Assembly (NCBI RefSeq): GCF_021378075.1
Contig: NZ_JAJUOS010000011.1
Location: 62,001-126,000 of the forward strand
From: Rhodobacter flavimaris
GTDB lineage: Bacteria; Pseudomonadota; Alphaproteobacteria; Rhodobacterales; Rhodobacteraceae
Direction of reading: 5' to 3'
DNA length: 64,000 bases
Part shown: positions 46,316 to 55,306 of the stretch, piece after piece
Layout of the letters: each line of letters opens with the position of its first letter
Position numbering within the stretch: the stretch's first letter is position 1
Notes under the pieces: model-generated
What the model saw: only the letters and a program-made list of their open reading frames with translations
Database searches by the model: none
Told to the model about the DNA's origin: nothing
Translations under genes and position numbers: made by a program

Positions 46316-47269
46316 ATGAGCGAACATGACCGAATCTTTCCCGGCATCGCCCTGATGCTGGGCTTTTGTGTGATTGCGCCCCTGATCGACGTGGCCTCGA
46401 AACTGGCCGCGCAATCGGTCCCGGTGGGCACGGTCACGCTTGGGCGTTTCGTGGTGCAAGCCGCGCTGATGGCACCCATCGTTCTGGCGATGCGGCTGCG
46501 CTGGCGCATTTCTGGCACGGCAGCAAGGTTGCTGGTTGCGCGGGCGGCGGTCTCGATCCTCGCGACCTATTGCTTCGTTGCTGCGGTGCAGGTCATGCCG
46601 ATCGCGGACGCGCTGGCCATTGCCTTTGTTGAGCCCTTCGTCATCCTGCTGATCGGCCGCTTCGTCATGGGCGAAGAGGTCGGGCCGCGCCGGCTTGGCG
46701 CCTCGGTCGTGGGCTTCATCGGCGCGCTGTTCGTCATCCAACCCTCGTTCATCACTTTCGGGCCGGTGGCGCTATTCCCGCTTGGGACGGCGGTCTGCTT
46801 TGCGCTTTACATGCTGCTGACCCGCGCGCTGTCGCGGCACATGCACCCGGTGACGATGCAGCTGCACACTGCGCTGGTTGCCGCCGTACTCTGCGTGCCA
46901 CTGCTGGCGCTTGGCACCGCGGCGGGCCTCAAGGAGGTATCCTTCGCCCTGCCCCAAGGCATCTTCTGGCTTTGGGTCTTCTGCGTAGGCCTTGCTGCCA
47001 CGATCAGCCACATGTCAATGACCTATGCGCTGAAACTGGCGCCGTCGTCGACGCTGGCACCGCTCCATTATTTCGAGATGCTGACCGCCACACTGTTCGG
47101 CTATGTCTTCTTCGACGATTTCCCGAACCTTCTGACCTGGATCGGCGTCGCGATCATTACGGGTTCCGGCCTCTACATCATCCACCGCGAGCGCGTCACC
47201 GCAGCGCAAGCGCGGAAAGTGCGGCTGGCAAATGCGGCTTCGGCAGTAGGATCAGTGCCGGGCCGCTAA
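46316..47269 (+). CDS. EamA-like DMT-superfamily transporter
   Basis: The 317-residue product has about ten membrane helices in two EamA halves, with ADALAIAFVEPFVILLIGRF in the first and APLHYFEMLTATLFGYVFF in the second. The substrate is unknown. Its C-terminal 24 codons overlap the 3' end of the convergent thiN by 74 bp; that tail (ERVTAAQARKVRLANAA) is cytoplasmic and probably dispensable. No ribosome site of note is seen. Confidence 0.82.
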   Translation: MSEHDRIFPGIALMLGFCVIAPLIDVASKLAAQSVPVGTVTLGRFVVQAALMAPIVLAMRLRWRISGTAARLLVARAAVSILATYCFVAAVQVMPIADALAIAFVEPFVILLIGRFVMGEEVGPRRLGASVVGFIGALFVIQPSFITFGPVALFPLGTAVCFALYMLLTRALSRHMHPVTMQLHTALVAAVLCVPLLALGTAAGLKEVSFALPQGIFWLWVFCVGLAATISHMSMTYALKLAPSSTLAPLHYFEMLTATLFGYVFFDDFPNLLTWIGVAIITGSGLYIIHRERVTAAQARKVRLANAASAVGSVPGR

Positions 47270-47852
47270 GCCACAGCCGCACCGCGCCCACGACCTCGTT
47301 CGAGGTGCCCACGCGGCCATCGGGGGTCAGTTCCAGCCCGTCGATCGGCCAGCGCAGCCCTTCCGAGCGCCCCGCGACCCGGCCAAAGGGAAAGATCGAG
47401 AACCGCGCGCCGGGCGGCAGATCAAGCGCCAGTGCCTCGGGCGCGCGGAAGATCACGTCCTCCTCGCCGATCAGCAGGATGCGTTGGCCCGCGCGCTGCG
47501 CCACCTCGTTCAGCGTGGCAAGCGTGTGATCCAGCCGCAGCCCGGTAAAGCCGAGCGCAAGATAGAATTCGGCGCGCACATGGGTCAGGCATTTTCCGAA
47601 ATCGGTGCTGTCCTGCTCGGCGATTTCATGGATACGGCCCGCCAGACGCGCGCGTGCAGCTGCGCTCAGGCTGTCCATGTCGCCGATCACCGCCTCGGGC
47701 ATCGTGCCCAGCTCCAACGCGCGATCCCCGCCCCCGTCAGCCGCGATCAATCTGGGCGCAATTGTGAGCGCGGATTGCAGATCGTCGGCTGCGACGGCGC
47801 CTCCACCGAGCAACGTAACTCCGCCAGAAATGTGGACAAATTCGACCGTCAT
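47196..47852 (-). CDS. thiN: Thiamine pyrophosphokinase
   Basis: The enzyme transfers pyrophosphate from ATP to thiamine, giving the cofactor TPP. The 218-residue product has LIAADGGGDRALELGTMPEA, VIGDMDSL and EQDSTDFGKCLTH, the characteristic Asp-rich TPK motifs, and GFTGLRLDHTLATLNE. The C-terminal VRLWLSGPALILLPKPH fits the TPK beta-sandwich, so the frame is real up to near its stop, inside the convergent transporter gene. It diverges from the 664-residue gene. Confidence 0.88.
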   Translation of the reverse strand: MTVEFVHISGGVTLLGGGAVAADDLQSALTIAPRLIAADGGGDRALELGTMPEAVIGDMDSLSAAARARLAGRIHEIAEQDSTDFGKCLTHVRAEFYLALGFTGLRLDHTLATLNEVAQRAGQRILLIGEEDVIFRAPEALALDLPPGARFSIFPFGRVAGRSEGLRWPIDGLELTPDGRVGTSNEVVGAVRLWLSGPALILLPKPHLPAALSALALR

Positions 47853-47993
47853 GGCATGATTGATGCCGATTAAGGCACGTAATTACAATCGAGACCGGAA
47901 AAATTCCCTGAGTTTGCCTTTTTTCGTTCACGCTAAAGAACCAGTTCACCCTGATCGTGGCCGGACGTCGGTTTAGAAGAAAGCGAGAGTTCC

Positions 47994-49988
47994 ATGGTTG
48001 GTGCGAGTAAGATCCTCACCGTGTCCTACGGGACCTTCTCCTGCACGCTGGAGGGCTTTGACGAGCCTTTCACCACCATGAAGGCCATAGCCGAGTATTT
48101 CCGCGACCTGGCCGCGGATGACCGCTACTTCGGCGCAGAACCGCCGCAGCCCGATGCCGAAATGCTTCACCGCATCGCAGAGCGCGAAATTCAGCGCCGC
48201 GTGGAGGCCAAGATCCAGGCCAATGGCGTCGTGCTGCGCCCGCAGATCGAAGAGGCTGCCCCCGAGCCCGTGGCCCATCCCGCGCCTGCCGCTGCCGCAC
48301 CGGCGCCCGAGCCTGTCACGCAGCCCGCCCCGGCCCCGCAGCCCGCCGTGGCAGAGGATTCGGTGGCCGCAAAGCTTCAGCGCATCCGCGCCGCGGTGGC
48401 ATCTGCACGCACCGCCGCCGTGCAGCCGGACGCTCTTGCGGAAGAGGCCGAGATCGCGCCCGACCCCGCAGCGGAAACCAGCTTCGCCGAGAGCGAGGAT
48501 TTCGGCTACCAGCTCGATATTTCCGGCCCGGTCGAGGCCGCGGAGGTGAATGCCGAGCCCGAAGTCGTGGCCGAGCAAGAACCTGCCCCGACGCCGACCT
48601 TCGCCGCCGACCCCGACGCCGCCGCCCGTCGTCGTGCCTCGCGCCGTGCCGCGCGTGCTGCCGTTCTGGCCCAAACGGCGGCCGAACTGACTGCGCCCGT
48701 TGCGCCCGAGCCAGTTCTTCCGGTCGAAGATGAACTCGACGAGATCACGCCGGTTTCGGAACTGACCGCGATGCTGCAAGCCGAATCGGCGGCGGTCGAG
48801 GATGCCCCCGCCCCAGCGATCCAGGAAGAGCAGGAGGAGGAAGAGCCCCTCGTGCTGCAAACGCCGGTCGGGCCGCTGCGCCGCGTTCTGGTTGACGAAG
48901 CTCCGGCGGCCGAGACGGAAGCCGAGGACGATCTGCTGGCCGAACTGCGCGCATTGCGCAACCAGAGCGAGACCGTCGAGGAAACGGCCGAGATGATCGA
49001 ACCTCTGCCGGAACCGGAAATCGAGCCGGTTCCCTTCGATCTTGTCGAGGACGAGATTGCCGTCGAAGTTGTGGCGGAAGCCGTTGCCGGGATCGAGCCC
49101 GTTGAAGAATTCGCTGTTCCCGAGCCTGTCGAAGCGCCCGTCGAATTCGAACCCGCCGAAGATACCGCCGAGCTCGAAGCCCCCGTCGAGCCGGTTTTCG
49201 AACCCGAACTGCCCGCCGCTGAAGAGCCGCGCGGCCTCGACCATGCCGCGATGTCGGCCGAGCACGACGCCGATGTCTCGCGCCTGATGGAGAAGGCCGA
49301 CGAGCAGCTGGCCGGGCGCGAGAACCGCCGCCGTTTCTCGGCGATTGCGCATCTTAAGGCCGCCGTCGCCGCGACCGTTGCCGACCGCCGCTCAAAGACC
49401 GCGCCCAAGGCCGAAGACCAGACCGGCCCCTATCGCGCCGACCTGAGTGAGGCTGTGCGCCCGCGCCGCCCCTTGCAAGCAGAACCCTCGACGCCGCGTC
49501 CGGAACTGAGCGAAGCGCGCCCCGCACCGCTGGTTCTGGTCTCCGCACAGCGCATCGACCGCGACAGCGAGACCGTGCCGCCCACCGCCCCGGTGGTGCG
49601 CCCGCGCCGCATACCCAGCCGCCTCGTCGCCAATATCTCGCCCGAGGACGAACTGGTCGAGTTCGCCGAGGCCGACCTGCCGCCGATGGCCCCGAGCGAA
49701 GCCGCGAGCTTCGCCGAATTCGCCGAGGCACGTGGCGCCCAGGGCCTGACTGAACTGCTCGAAGCGGCTGCCGCCTATACCGCGCAGGTCGAGGGCCGCC
49801 CGCATTTCTCGCCCCCGCAGGTGATGCGCAAGATTGCCTCGGTCAGCGAATGCGCCGAAACCTCGCGCGAGGAACGCCTGCGCGGCTTCGGCGCGCTGCT
49901 GCGGCAGGGTAAGATCGAAAAGGTCCGTCGCGGGCAGTACGCCATCGCCAAGGCCTCGCGCTATTACGACGAAAGCAAGAGCGCCTGA
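47994..49988 (+). CDS. Large acidic protein of unknown function with conserved ends
   Basis: The 664-residue product has a compact N-terminal part (about 1-80: ASKILTVSYGTFSCTLEGFD, then a helix AEMLHRIAEREIQRRVEAKI), a very long Pro/Glu/Ala/Val-rich low-complexity centre (about 85-420), and a folded-looking C-terminal part (about 565-664: FSPPQVMRKIASVSECAE, LRGFGALLRQGKIEKVRRG). There is no signal peptide or membrane helix. I recall uncharacterised Rhodobacterales homologues; the role is unknown. It has its own AT-rich upstream region and a strong bidirectional terminator. Confidence 0.8.
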   Translation: MVGASKILTVSYGTFSCTLEGFDEPFTTMKAIAEYFRDLAADDRYFGAEPPQPDAEMLHRIAEREIQRRVEAKIQANGVVLRPQIEEAAPEPVAHPAPAAAAPAPEPVTQPAPAPQPAVAEDSVAAKLQRIRAAVASARTAAVQPDALAEEAEIAPDPAAETSFAESEDFGYQLDISGPVEAAEVNAEPEVVAEQEPAPTPTFAADPDAAARRRASRRAARAAVLAQTAAELTAPVAPEPVLPVEDELDEITPVSELTAMLQAESAAVEDAPAPAIQEEQEEEEPLVLQTPVGPLRRVLVDEAPAAETEAEDDLLAELRALRNQSETVEETAEMIEPLPEPEIEPVPFDLVEDEIAVEVVAEAVAGIEPVEEFAVPEPVEAPVEFEPAEDTAELEAPVEPVFEPELPAAEEPRGLDHAAMSAEHDADVSRLMEKADEQLAGRENRRRFSAIAHLKAAVAATVADRRSKTAPKAEDQTGPYRADLSEAVRPRRPLQAEPSTPRPELSEARPAPLVLVSAQRIDRDSETVPPTAPVVRPRRIPSRLVANISPEDELVEFAEADLPPMAPSEAASFAEFAEARGAQGLTELLEAAAAYTAQVEGRPHFSPPQVMRKIASVSECAETSREERLRGFGALLRQGKIEKVRRGQYAIAKASRYYDESKSA

Positions 49989-50006
49989 TTGCAAGACCGT
50001 GAAATG

Positions 50007-50034
50007 AAAAGGAGGGGCATTTGCCCCTCCTTTT
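50007..50034. terminator. Bidirectional terminator between the 664-residue gene and DUF2842
   Basis: AAAAGGAGGGGC pairs with GCCCCTCCTTTT over 12 perfect bp with an ATTT loop; T-runs exist on both strands. Its right end overlaps the DUF2842 stop codon. Confidence 0.88.
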
Positions 50035-50266
50035 ACTTTTTCGCGTCGGGATCTTCGCGCCCTACCCCGGTGAAGACCGGCTTGAGCGGCAGCATCCACA
50101 GGAACCCAAGCCCCACATAGACGAGCAGCTCGCCCCAGATCGGCAGGCGTCCGAACCGCTCGTTCAGCCAGCCCGTCAGCGTGACCGCCACCATGATATA
50201 CAGCGGCAGCCCTACCACGAGGACCAGGATCGAGAGGCGCCGGCGCGCCTTATAGGACAGGGCCAC
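50033..50266 (-). CDS. DUF2842 small membrane protein
   Basis: The 77-residue product (with a GTG start at 50266, MALSYKARRRLSIL) has two hydrophobic segments (LVLVVGLPLYIMVAVTLTGW and LLVYVGLGFLWMLPL) with a basic N-terminus. It matches DUF2842, an alphaproteobacterial family of unknown role. The start lies 4 bp after the purA stop, so it is likely co-transcribed with purA. Confidence 0.75.
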   Translation of the reverse strand: MALSYKARRRLSILVLVVGLPLYIMVAVTLTGWLNERFGRLPIWGELLVYVGLGFLWMLPLKPVFTGVGREDPDAKK

Positions 50267-50270
50267 CGGC

Positions 50271-51563
50271 TCAGTCCTCGAAGGGGTCGGTGACAAGGAT
50301 CGTGTCGTCGCGCTCGGGGCTGGTCGAAAGCAGCGCAACGGGGCACTGGATCAGCTCTTCGATGCGGCGGACGTATTTCACCGCGGCGCCCGGCAGATCG
50401 TTCCACGAACGCGCGCCCTCGGTCGACTGGCTCCAGCCTTCGACCTCTTCGTAGATCGGCTTGCAGCGCGCCTGCTGGTCCGAGGCGGTCGGCAGGTAGT
50501 CGAGAACCTCGCCGTCCAGCTCGTAGCCGGTGCAGATCTTGATCGTCTCGAACCCGTCGAGCACATCGAGCTTGGTCAGCGCGATGCCGTTAATGCCCGA
50601 GATGGCGCAGGTCTGGCGCACCAGAGCCGCGTCGAACCAGCCGCAGCGGCGCTTGCGCCCGGTGACGGTGCCGAATTCGCGGCCACGGGTGCCAAGGCGC
50701 TCGCCGTTCTCGTCATGCAGTTCCGACGGGAACGGGCCTTCGCCCACGCGGGTGGTATAGGCCTTCACGATGCCCAAGACGAAGTCGATGGCATTCGGGC
50801 CAAGGCCCACGCCCGTCGCCGCCTGACCGGCGATGACGTTCGACGAGGTCACGAAGGGATAGGTGCCAAAGTCGATATCCAGAAGCGAGCCCTGCGCGCC
50901 CTCGAAGAGGATGCGCTTGCCGGCGCGGCGCTTCTCGTTGAGCACCTTCCAGACCGGGGCTGCGTATTGCAGGATTTCGGGGGCGATTTCATTGAGCTTT
51001 TCTAGGAGCGCGATCTTGTCCACCGGCTCGAGGCCCAGACCGAGGCGCAGGGCGTTGTGGTGCACCAGCGCGCGATCAACGCGCAGTTCCAGCGTGGCCG
51101 GATCGGCGAGGTCGGCAACGCGGATCACGCGGCGGCCAACCTTGTCCTCGTAGCACGGGCCGATGCCGCGACCGGTCGTGCCGATCTTGGCGACCGAGGC
51201 GAGCGCCTCGCGGGCGCGGTCGAGCTCACCGTGGAACGGCATGATGAGGGGGGTGTTCTCGGCGATCATCAGCGTTTCGGGGCTGATATCCACGCCCTGC
51301 TCGCGGATCGAGGCGATTTCCTTGACCAGATGCCAGGGGTCCAGCACGACGCCATTGCCGATGACGCTGAGCTTGCCGCCGCGCACCACACCCGAGGGCA
51401 GCGCGTTCAGCTTGTACACCTTGCCATCAATGACCAGCGTGTGGCCCGCATTGTGCCCGCCCTGAAAGCGCGCGATCACATCGGCGCGTTCGCTGAGCCA
51501 GTCAACGATCTTGCCCTTGCCTTCGTCGCCCCACTGGGCGCCGACCACCACGACATTGGCCAT
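50271..51563 (-). CDS. purA: Adenylosuccinate synthetase
   Basis: PurA makes adenylosuccinate from IMP, aspartate and GTP, the first committed step to AMP. The 430-residue product, the usual family length, starts [20 protein letters not shown] and has [32 protein letters not shown] and the C-terminal [17 protein letters not shown] chose the ATG at 51563; the open frame continues upstream without similarity. Confidence 0.97.
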   Translation of the reverse strand: MANVVVVGAQWGDEGKGKIVDWLSERADVIARFQGGHNAGHTLVIDGKVYKLNALPSGVVRGGKLSVIGNGVVLDPWHLVKEIASIREQGVDISPETLMIAENTPLIMPFHGELDRAREALASVAKIGTTGRGIGPCYEDKVGRRVIRVADLADPATLELRVDRALVHHNALRLGLGLEPVDKIALLEKLNEIAPEILQYAAPVWKVLNEKRRAGKRILFEGAQGSLLDIDFGTYPFVTSSNVIAGQAATGVGLGPNAIDFVLGIVKAYTTRVGEGPFPSELHDENGERLGTRGREFGTVTGRKRRCGWFDAALVRQTCAISGINGIALTKLDVLDGFETIKICTGYELDGEVLDYLPTASDQQARCKPIYEEVEGWSQSTEGARSWNDLPGAAVKYVRRIEELIQCPVALLSTSPERDDTILVTDPFED

Positions 51564-51771
51564 GTCTCTCTCCTCGAGGGTTGCAAAACCGTGCACCATA
51601 TAGCGGGGGGCGCGGGCGCATGGAACCTGTTTTTCGGGCCTGCGGCACATCTTTTGCAGCTTATCCCGTGCGGGGCGCACGCGGATCGCCACGGCACCGG
51701 CCAAAGGGCCTTGCCAGCGCGGACGTATACGCCTAAGTAGGCGCGTCGGCAGAAAGAAGGTCCGTGCCCGC

Positions 51772-52122
51772 ATGGAAAACGTCATCCTCTCCGTTCACCT
51801 GATCCTCGCGCTTCTGATGATCGGCGTGGTGCTCCTGCAACGCTCCGAAGGGGGCGGCCTTGGCATGGGCGGTGGCGGTGGCGGCGGCGTCATGTCGGGC
51901 CGTCAGGCGGCGAATGCGCTGACGAAACTGACCTGGATTCTGGCGACGGGCTTCCTGATTACCTCGGTGACGCTGACCATTATCGCTGCGCGCAACGCGG
52001 ATGAGGGCTCGGTCGTCGATCGCACCGCGGCTCCGCTCGAAGCGCCCGCGCCTGCCGTGCCGAGCGCAGATCTGCCGCCCGCGGCAACCGATGCGCCGGT
52101 TACGCCGCCTCCGGCGAACTGA
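51772..52122 (+). CDS. secG: Protein translocase subunit SecG
   Basis: SecG is an auxiliary membrane subunit of SecYEG. The 116-residue product has two helices ([20 protein letters not shown] and [20 protein letters not shown]) flanking the conserved [13 protein letters not shown] loop, and a Pro/Ala-rich C-terminal tail. It precedes pyrG at 150 bp, a usual order in this group. Confidence 0.93.
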   Translation: MENVILSVHLILALLMIGVVLLQRSEGGGLGMGGGGGGGVMSGRQAANALTKLTWILATGFLITSVTLTIIAARNADEGSVVDRTAAPLEAPAPAVPSADLPPAATDAPVTPPPAN

Positions 52123-52272
52123 CCCCAGAAATAGGGCATTTTGCCCCAGCCTACTCAACTGCTTGCGGTCCGGTTGCGGGCGTGCCGCGAATCGTGTAAG
52201 CATTAAATCCCGTGATCTTGGTCCTATTGGGATCGGGAATAATCCAGATTTTTGCTGCTCACGGGGGTTTCC

Positions 52273-53916
52273 ATGGCAAGATATGTCTTCATCACCGGCG
52301 GTGTGGTGTCGTCGCTTGGCAAAGGGCTTGCCTCGGCAGCACTTGGCGCACTTTTGCAGGCGCGCGGCTTCTCGGTCCGCCTGCGCAAACTCGACCCCTA
52401 TCTGAACGTCGATCCGGGCACGATGTCGCCCTTCGAGCATGGCGAGGTCTTCGTGACCGACGACGGCGCCGAAACCGACCTCGACCTGGGCCACTACGAA
52501 CGCTTCACGGGCGTCGCCTGCCGCAAGACCGACTCGGTCTCGTCCGGCCGGATCTACTCGAACGTGCTGGAAAAGGAGCGCCGCGGCGAATACCTCGGCA
52601 AGACCATCCAAGTCATTCCGCACGTCACCAACGAGATCAAGGACTTCATCGCGGTGGGCGATGACGAGGTCGATTTCATGCTCTGCGAGATTGGCGGCAC
52701 CGTCGGCGACATCGAGGGCCTGCCCTTCTTCGAAGCCATCCGCCAGTTCGCGCAGGACCGCCCGCGCGGCCAGTGCATCTTCATGCACCTGACGCTGCTG
52801 CCCTACCTCGCGGCCTCGGGCGAGCTGAAGACCAAACCCACCCAGCACTCGGTCAAAGAACTACGCTCGATCGGTCTGCAACCAGACGTTCTGGTCTGCC
52901 GCTCGGAGCACCCGATCCCGGACAAGGAACGCGCCAAGATCGCACTGTTCTGCAACGTGCGCCCGGATGCCGTGATCCCTGCCTATGACCTTAAGTCGAT
53001 CTACGAGGCACCGCTGGCCTATCACCGCGTGGGCCTCGACCAGGCCGTGCTGGATGCCTTCGGCATCTCGCCCGCGCCGAAGCCCGACATGACCCGTTGG
53101 GAAGACGTGATGGATCGCCTGAGCAATGCCGAAGGCGAGGTGCGCGTGGCCATCGTCGGTAAATACGTGCAGCTGGAAGACGCCTACAAGTCGATCGCCG
53201 AGGCGCTGACCCATGGCGGCATGGCGAACCGTGTCCGCGTGAAAGCCGAGTGGATCGACGCCGAGATTTTCGAGCGCGAAGACCCCGCTCCGCACCTGGA
53301 GCGGTTCAACGCCATTCTCGTGCCCGGCGGCTTTGGCGAGCGCGGCACCGAGGGCAAGATCCGCGCCGCGCAATATGCGCGCGAAAAGGGCATCCCCTAC
53401 CTGGGCATCTGCCTAGGCATGCAGATGGCCGTGATCGAGGCCGCGCGCAATCTGGCCGGTGTGACCGATGCGGGCTCGGAGGAATTCGACCACGAGGCCG
53501 GCAAGAAGCGCTTCACCCCGGTCGTCTATCACCTCAAGGAATGGGTGCAGGGCAACCACCGGGTCGAGCGCAAGGTCTCCGACGACAAGGGCGGCACCAT
53601 GCGCCTTGGCGCCTATGACGCCGTACTCAAGGACGGCTCGAAAGTGGCCGAGGTTTACGGCGCGACCAATATCGAGGAGCGCCACCGCCACCGCTACGAG
53701 GTGGACGTGAAATACCGCGACAAGCTTGAGACCTGCGGGCTGGTCTTCTCGGGCATGTCGCCCGATGGCCGCCTGCCCGAGATCGTCGAGCACAAGGGCC
53801 ACCCGTGGTTCATCGGCGTGCAGTTCCACCCGGAGCTGAAGTCGAAACCCTTCGCGCCCCACCCGCTGTTCGCGGGCTTCGTGAAAGCGGCGAAAGAGCA
53901 AAGCCGCCTCGTCTGA
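52273..53916 (+). CDS. pyrG: CTP synthase
   Basis: PyrG aminates UTP to CTP using glutamine. The 547-residue product has the synthetase domain ([52 protein letters not shown]) and a C-terminal class-I glutamine amidotransferase domain with [18 protein letters not shown] and [13 protein letters not shown] chose the ATG at 52273; a start 7 codons upstream is possible. The 150-bp leader is AT-rich for this window and contains one GANTC site. Confidence 0.96.
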   Translation: MARYVFITGGVVSSLGKGLASAALGALLQARGFSVRLRKLDPYLNVDPGTMSPFEHGEVFVTDDGAETDLDLGHYERFTGVACRKTDSVSSGRIYSNVLEKERRGEYLGKTIQVIPHVTNEIKDFIAVGDDEVDFMLCEIGGTVGDIEGLPFFEAIRQFAQDRPRGQCIFMHLTLLPYLAASGELKTKPTQHSVKELRSIGLQPDVLVCRSEHPIPDKERAKIALFCNVRPDAVIPAYDLKSIYEAPLAYHRVGLDQAVLDAFGISPAPKPDMTRWEDVMDRLSNAEGEVRVAIVGKYVQLEDAYKSIAEALTHGGMANRVRVKAEWIDAEIFEREDPAPHLERFNAILVPGGFGERGTEGKIRAAQYAREKGIPYLGICLGMQMAVIEAARNLAGVTDAGSEEFDHEAGKKRFTPVVYHLKEWVQGNHRVERKVSDDKGGTMRLGAYDAVLKDGSKVAEVYGATNIEERHRHRYEVDVKYRDKLETCGLVFSGMSPDGRLPEIVEHKGHPWFIGVQFHPELKSKPFAPHPLFAGFVKAAKEQSRLV

Positions 53917-53927
53917 CGCAGAATACC

Positions 53928-53957
53928 AAAAGGGCGGCCCGCGAAGGCCGCCCTTTT
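53928..53957. terminator. Terminator between pyrG and phaR (bidirectional)
   Basis: AAAAGGGCGGCC pairs with GGCCGCCCTTTT over 12 bp with a 6-base loop; T-runs are present on both strands between the convergent pyrG and phaR. Confidence 0.88.
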
Positions 53958-54007
53958 CATTTGTCCCTTGGGGCGCGTGGCAGGGATGCCCCTGCACGCC
54001 CGGGGAA

Positions 54008-54571
54008 TCAGAGCTTCGAGAGTTTCGACTGCAGATCCGCCAGCTGCTTCTTGATCGCGTTCAACTCGTCGCGATCCTTGGCGGGGGCGCCGTCAGCCGA
54101 TTCCATTTCCGGCCCCGACGAGCCCGCGCTTCCCCAGCCCGCCATCATCGACTTCAGGAAGGCCTGCTGCTGACGCTGCAGCGCGTCGAAGCCCGGCATA
54201 TTCGCCATCGGGTTCGGGAAGGCGGTGAACTGCTCCATCAGCTGCGACTGCCCCTCGCGCAGCATCTCGAAGGATGCGGCCAGGAACTGCGGCACGACCG
54301 ATTGCGCCGAAGTGGTGTAGCTGCGCACCAGATCGGTCAGCACGTCCACCGGCAGCACATTCTCGCCACGGCTTTCATGCTCGGCAATGATTTGAAGCAG
54401 GTATTGGCGGGTCAGGTCATCGCCGCTCTTGAGATCGACGATCTGAACCTCGCGGCCATCCCGGATGAAGCTCGCGATATCTTCAAGCGTCACATAGTCG
54501 CTGGTTTCCGTATTATACAGGCGACGGCTGGCATAGCGCTTGATCAGCAACGGCTTCGCTTCGTCAGACAT
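54008..54571 (-). CDS. phaR: PHB synthesis repressor PhaR
   Basis: PhaR binds both DNA and PHB granules; it represses phaP until polymer titrates it away. The 187-residue product has the N-terminal DNA-binding domain (LIKRYASRRLYNTETSDYVT) and the PHB-accumulation domain (QYLLQIIAEHESRGENVLPV), then a helical tail. The ATG at 54571 has a GGGAGG ribosome site. A sequence matching 12 of 13 bases of the phaP operator lies just upstream, pointing to autorepression. Confidence 0.94.
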   Translation of the reverse strand: MSDEAKPLLIKRYASRRLYNTETSDYVTLEDIASFIRDGREVQIVDLKSGDDLTRQYLLQIIAEHESRGENVLPVDVLTDLVRSYTTSAQSVVPQFLAASFEMLREGQSQLMEQFTAFPNPMANMPGFDALQRQQQAFLKSMMAGWGSAGSSGPEMESADGAPAKDRDELNAIKKQLADLQSKLSKL

Positions 54572-54591
54572 CGGGTCCTCCCTTGTTATTG

Positions 54592-54604
54592 GCAGCGCAG
54601 CAAT
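54592..54604. promoter_or_regulatory. Candidate PhaR operator upstream of phaR
   Basis: GCAGCGCAGCAAT differs at one base from GCACCGCAGCAAT (55239-55251) in the phaP promoter. It is next to a weak minus-strand promoter candidate (TTGCTT, 16-bp spacer, TAATCA), which suits autoregulation by PhaR. Confidence 0.5.
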
Positions 54605-54630
54605 GATTAAGCGCCGCACCGCCAAAAGCA

Positions 54631-54663
54631 ACAAAAGAAAAGGGCAGGCCGAAGCCCGCCCTT
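54631..54663 (-). terminator. Terminator of phaP
   Basis: On the minus strand AAGGGCGGGC pairs with GCCTGCCCTT (one G-T pair) around a TTCG tetraloop, followed by TTCTTTTGT. It separates phaP from phaR. Confidence 0.85.
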
Positions 54664-54709
54664 AGGATACCGTGTCCGGCTGGGAGGAAGGAGCCGGCTC
54701 GCGGCAGAA

Positions 54710-55159
54710 TTACTTCGCGGCCGAGGTCGCTTTCTTGGCGACGGCGGTCACTTCCTCGGTGGCTTTCTTCACCGCGGCGGTCGCGTCTTCCTGGAAGTCC
54801 TTGCCAGCAGCCATCATCAGCTCGACGGTTTCCATCTGGACCTTCTTCGCGACTTCGGCGAAAGCGGCGAGGTTTTCAGCAGCCATTTCAGCAGCGGCCG
54901 AAGCGAAATCGCTCACGGCTTTGGCGTAGTCGGCCGGCTCTTCCTTGGTCTTGGCGAGGGTGCCGACCTTGGCGATGGTGTCCTTGGCCCACTTCGACGA
55001 GATCTCGGTCGATTTCTCGGCAGCGTCCAGGGCAACCTTGGTCATTTTCTCGCCCAGGGCAGCCTGCGACTTGAGGGCTTCCTGGTACTTGGCGGTGTCG
55101 ATCGGCATCGAGGACATCATGTCTTGAACGATCTTGGTGAAATCTTGGGTCTTAGCCAT
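54710..55159 (-). CDS. phaP: Phasin PhaP (PHB granule-associated protein)
   Basis: Phasins coat PHB granules and limit their size. The 149-residue product is almost wholly helical, rich in Ala, Lys and Glu, with no Cys, and contains SMPIDTAKYQEALKSQAALG and YAKAVSDFASAAAEMAAENL, typical of the alphaproteobacterial phasin family. It has a well-formed promoter overlapped by PhaR operator candidates and its own terminator, so it is a separately controlled gene between phaC and phaR. Confidence 0.92.
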   Translation of the reverse strand: MAKTQDFTKIVQDMMSSMPIDTAKYQEALKSQAALGEKMTKVALDAAEKSTEISSKWAKDTIAKVGTLAKTKEEPADYAKAVSDFASAAAEMAAENLAAFAEVAKKVQMETVELMMAAGKDFQEDATAAVKKATEEVTAVAKKATSAAK

Positions 55160-55226
55160 TGGTGTGCTCCATTTTCAGGGGCCCGGGAGGAAGATCGGTG
55201 GCGAGGGCCCGTTCGCTTACGTAACG

Positions 55227-55255
55227 TATATAAATGCCGCACCGCAGCAATTCAA
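55227..55255 (-). promoter_or_regulatory. phaP promoter
   Basis: TTGAAT (-35, 55250-55255) and TATATA (-10, 55227-55232) on the minus strand are exactly 17 bp apart. The spacer is occupied by the left PhaR operator candidate. Confidence 0.7.
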
Positions 55256-55275
55256 GGAAAAATGCTGCGGTGCAG
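55237..55275. promoter_or_regulatory. Paired PhaR operators in the phaP promoter
   Basis: CTGCGGTGCAG (55265-55275) fits the CTGC-N3-GCAG pattern reported for Paracoccus PhaR; CCGCACCGCAG (55237-55247) fits with one mismatch. The two lie head to head as part of a perfect 11-bp inverted repeat (55239-55249 and 55263-55273). One sits between -35 and -10, the other immediately upstream of -35. Confidence 0.65.
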
Positions 55276-55306
55276 AAATTTTTTTGGATGAAGAAAATCG
55301 GGCCGT

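Noticed and set aside
47874-47895. TTAA-rich words upstream of the 664-residue gene as a CtrA box.
   Set aside because: The required TTAA-N7-TTAA spacing is not met; only one half-site is present.
47973-49408. Gly- or Ser-rich minus-strand frames opposite the 664-residue gene.
   Set aside because: They mirror the low-complexity Pro/Glu coding of the plus strand; no ribosome sites or domains.
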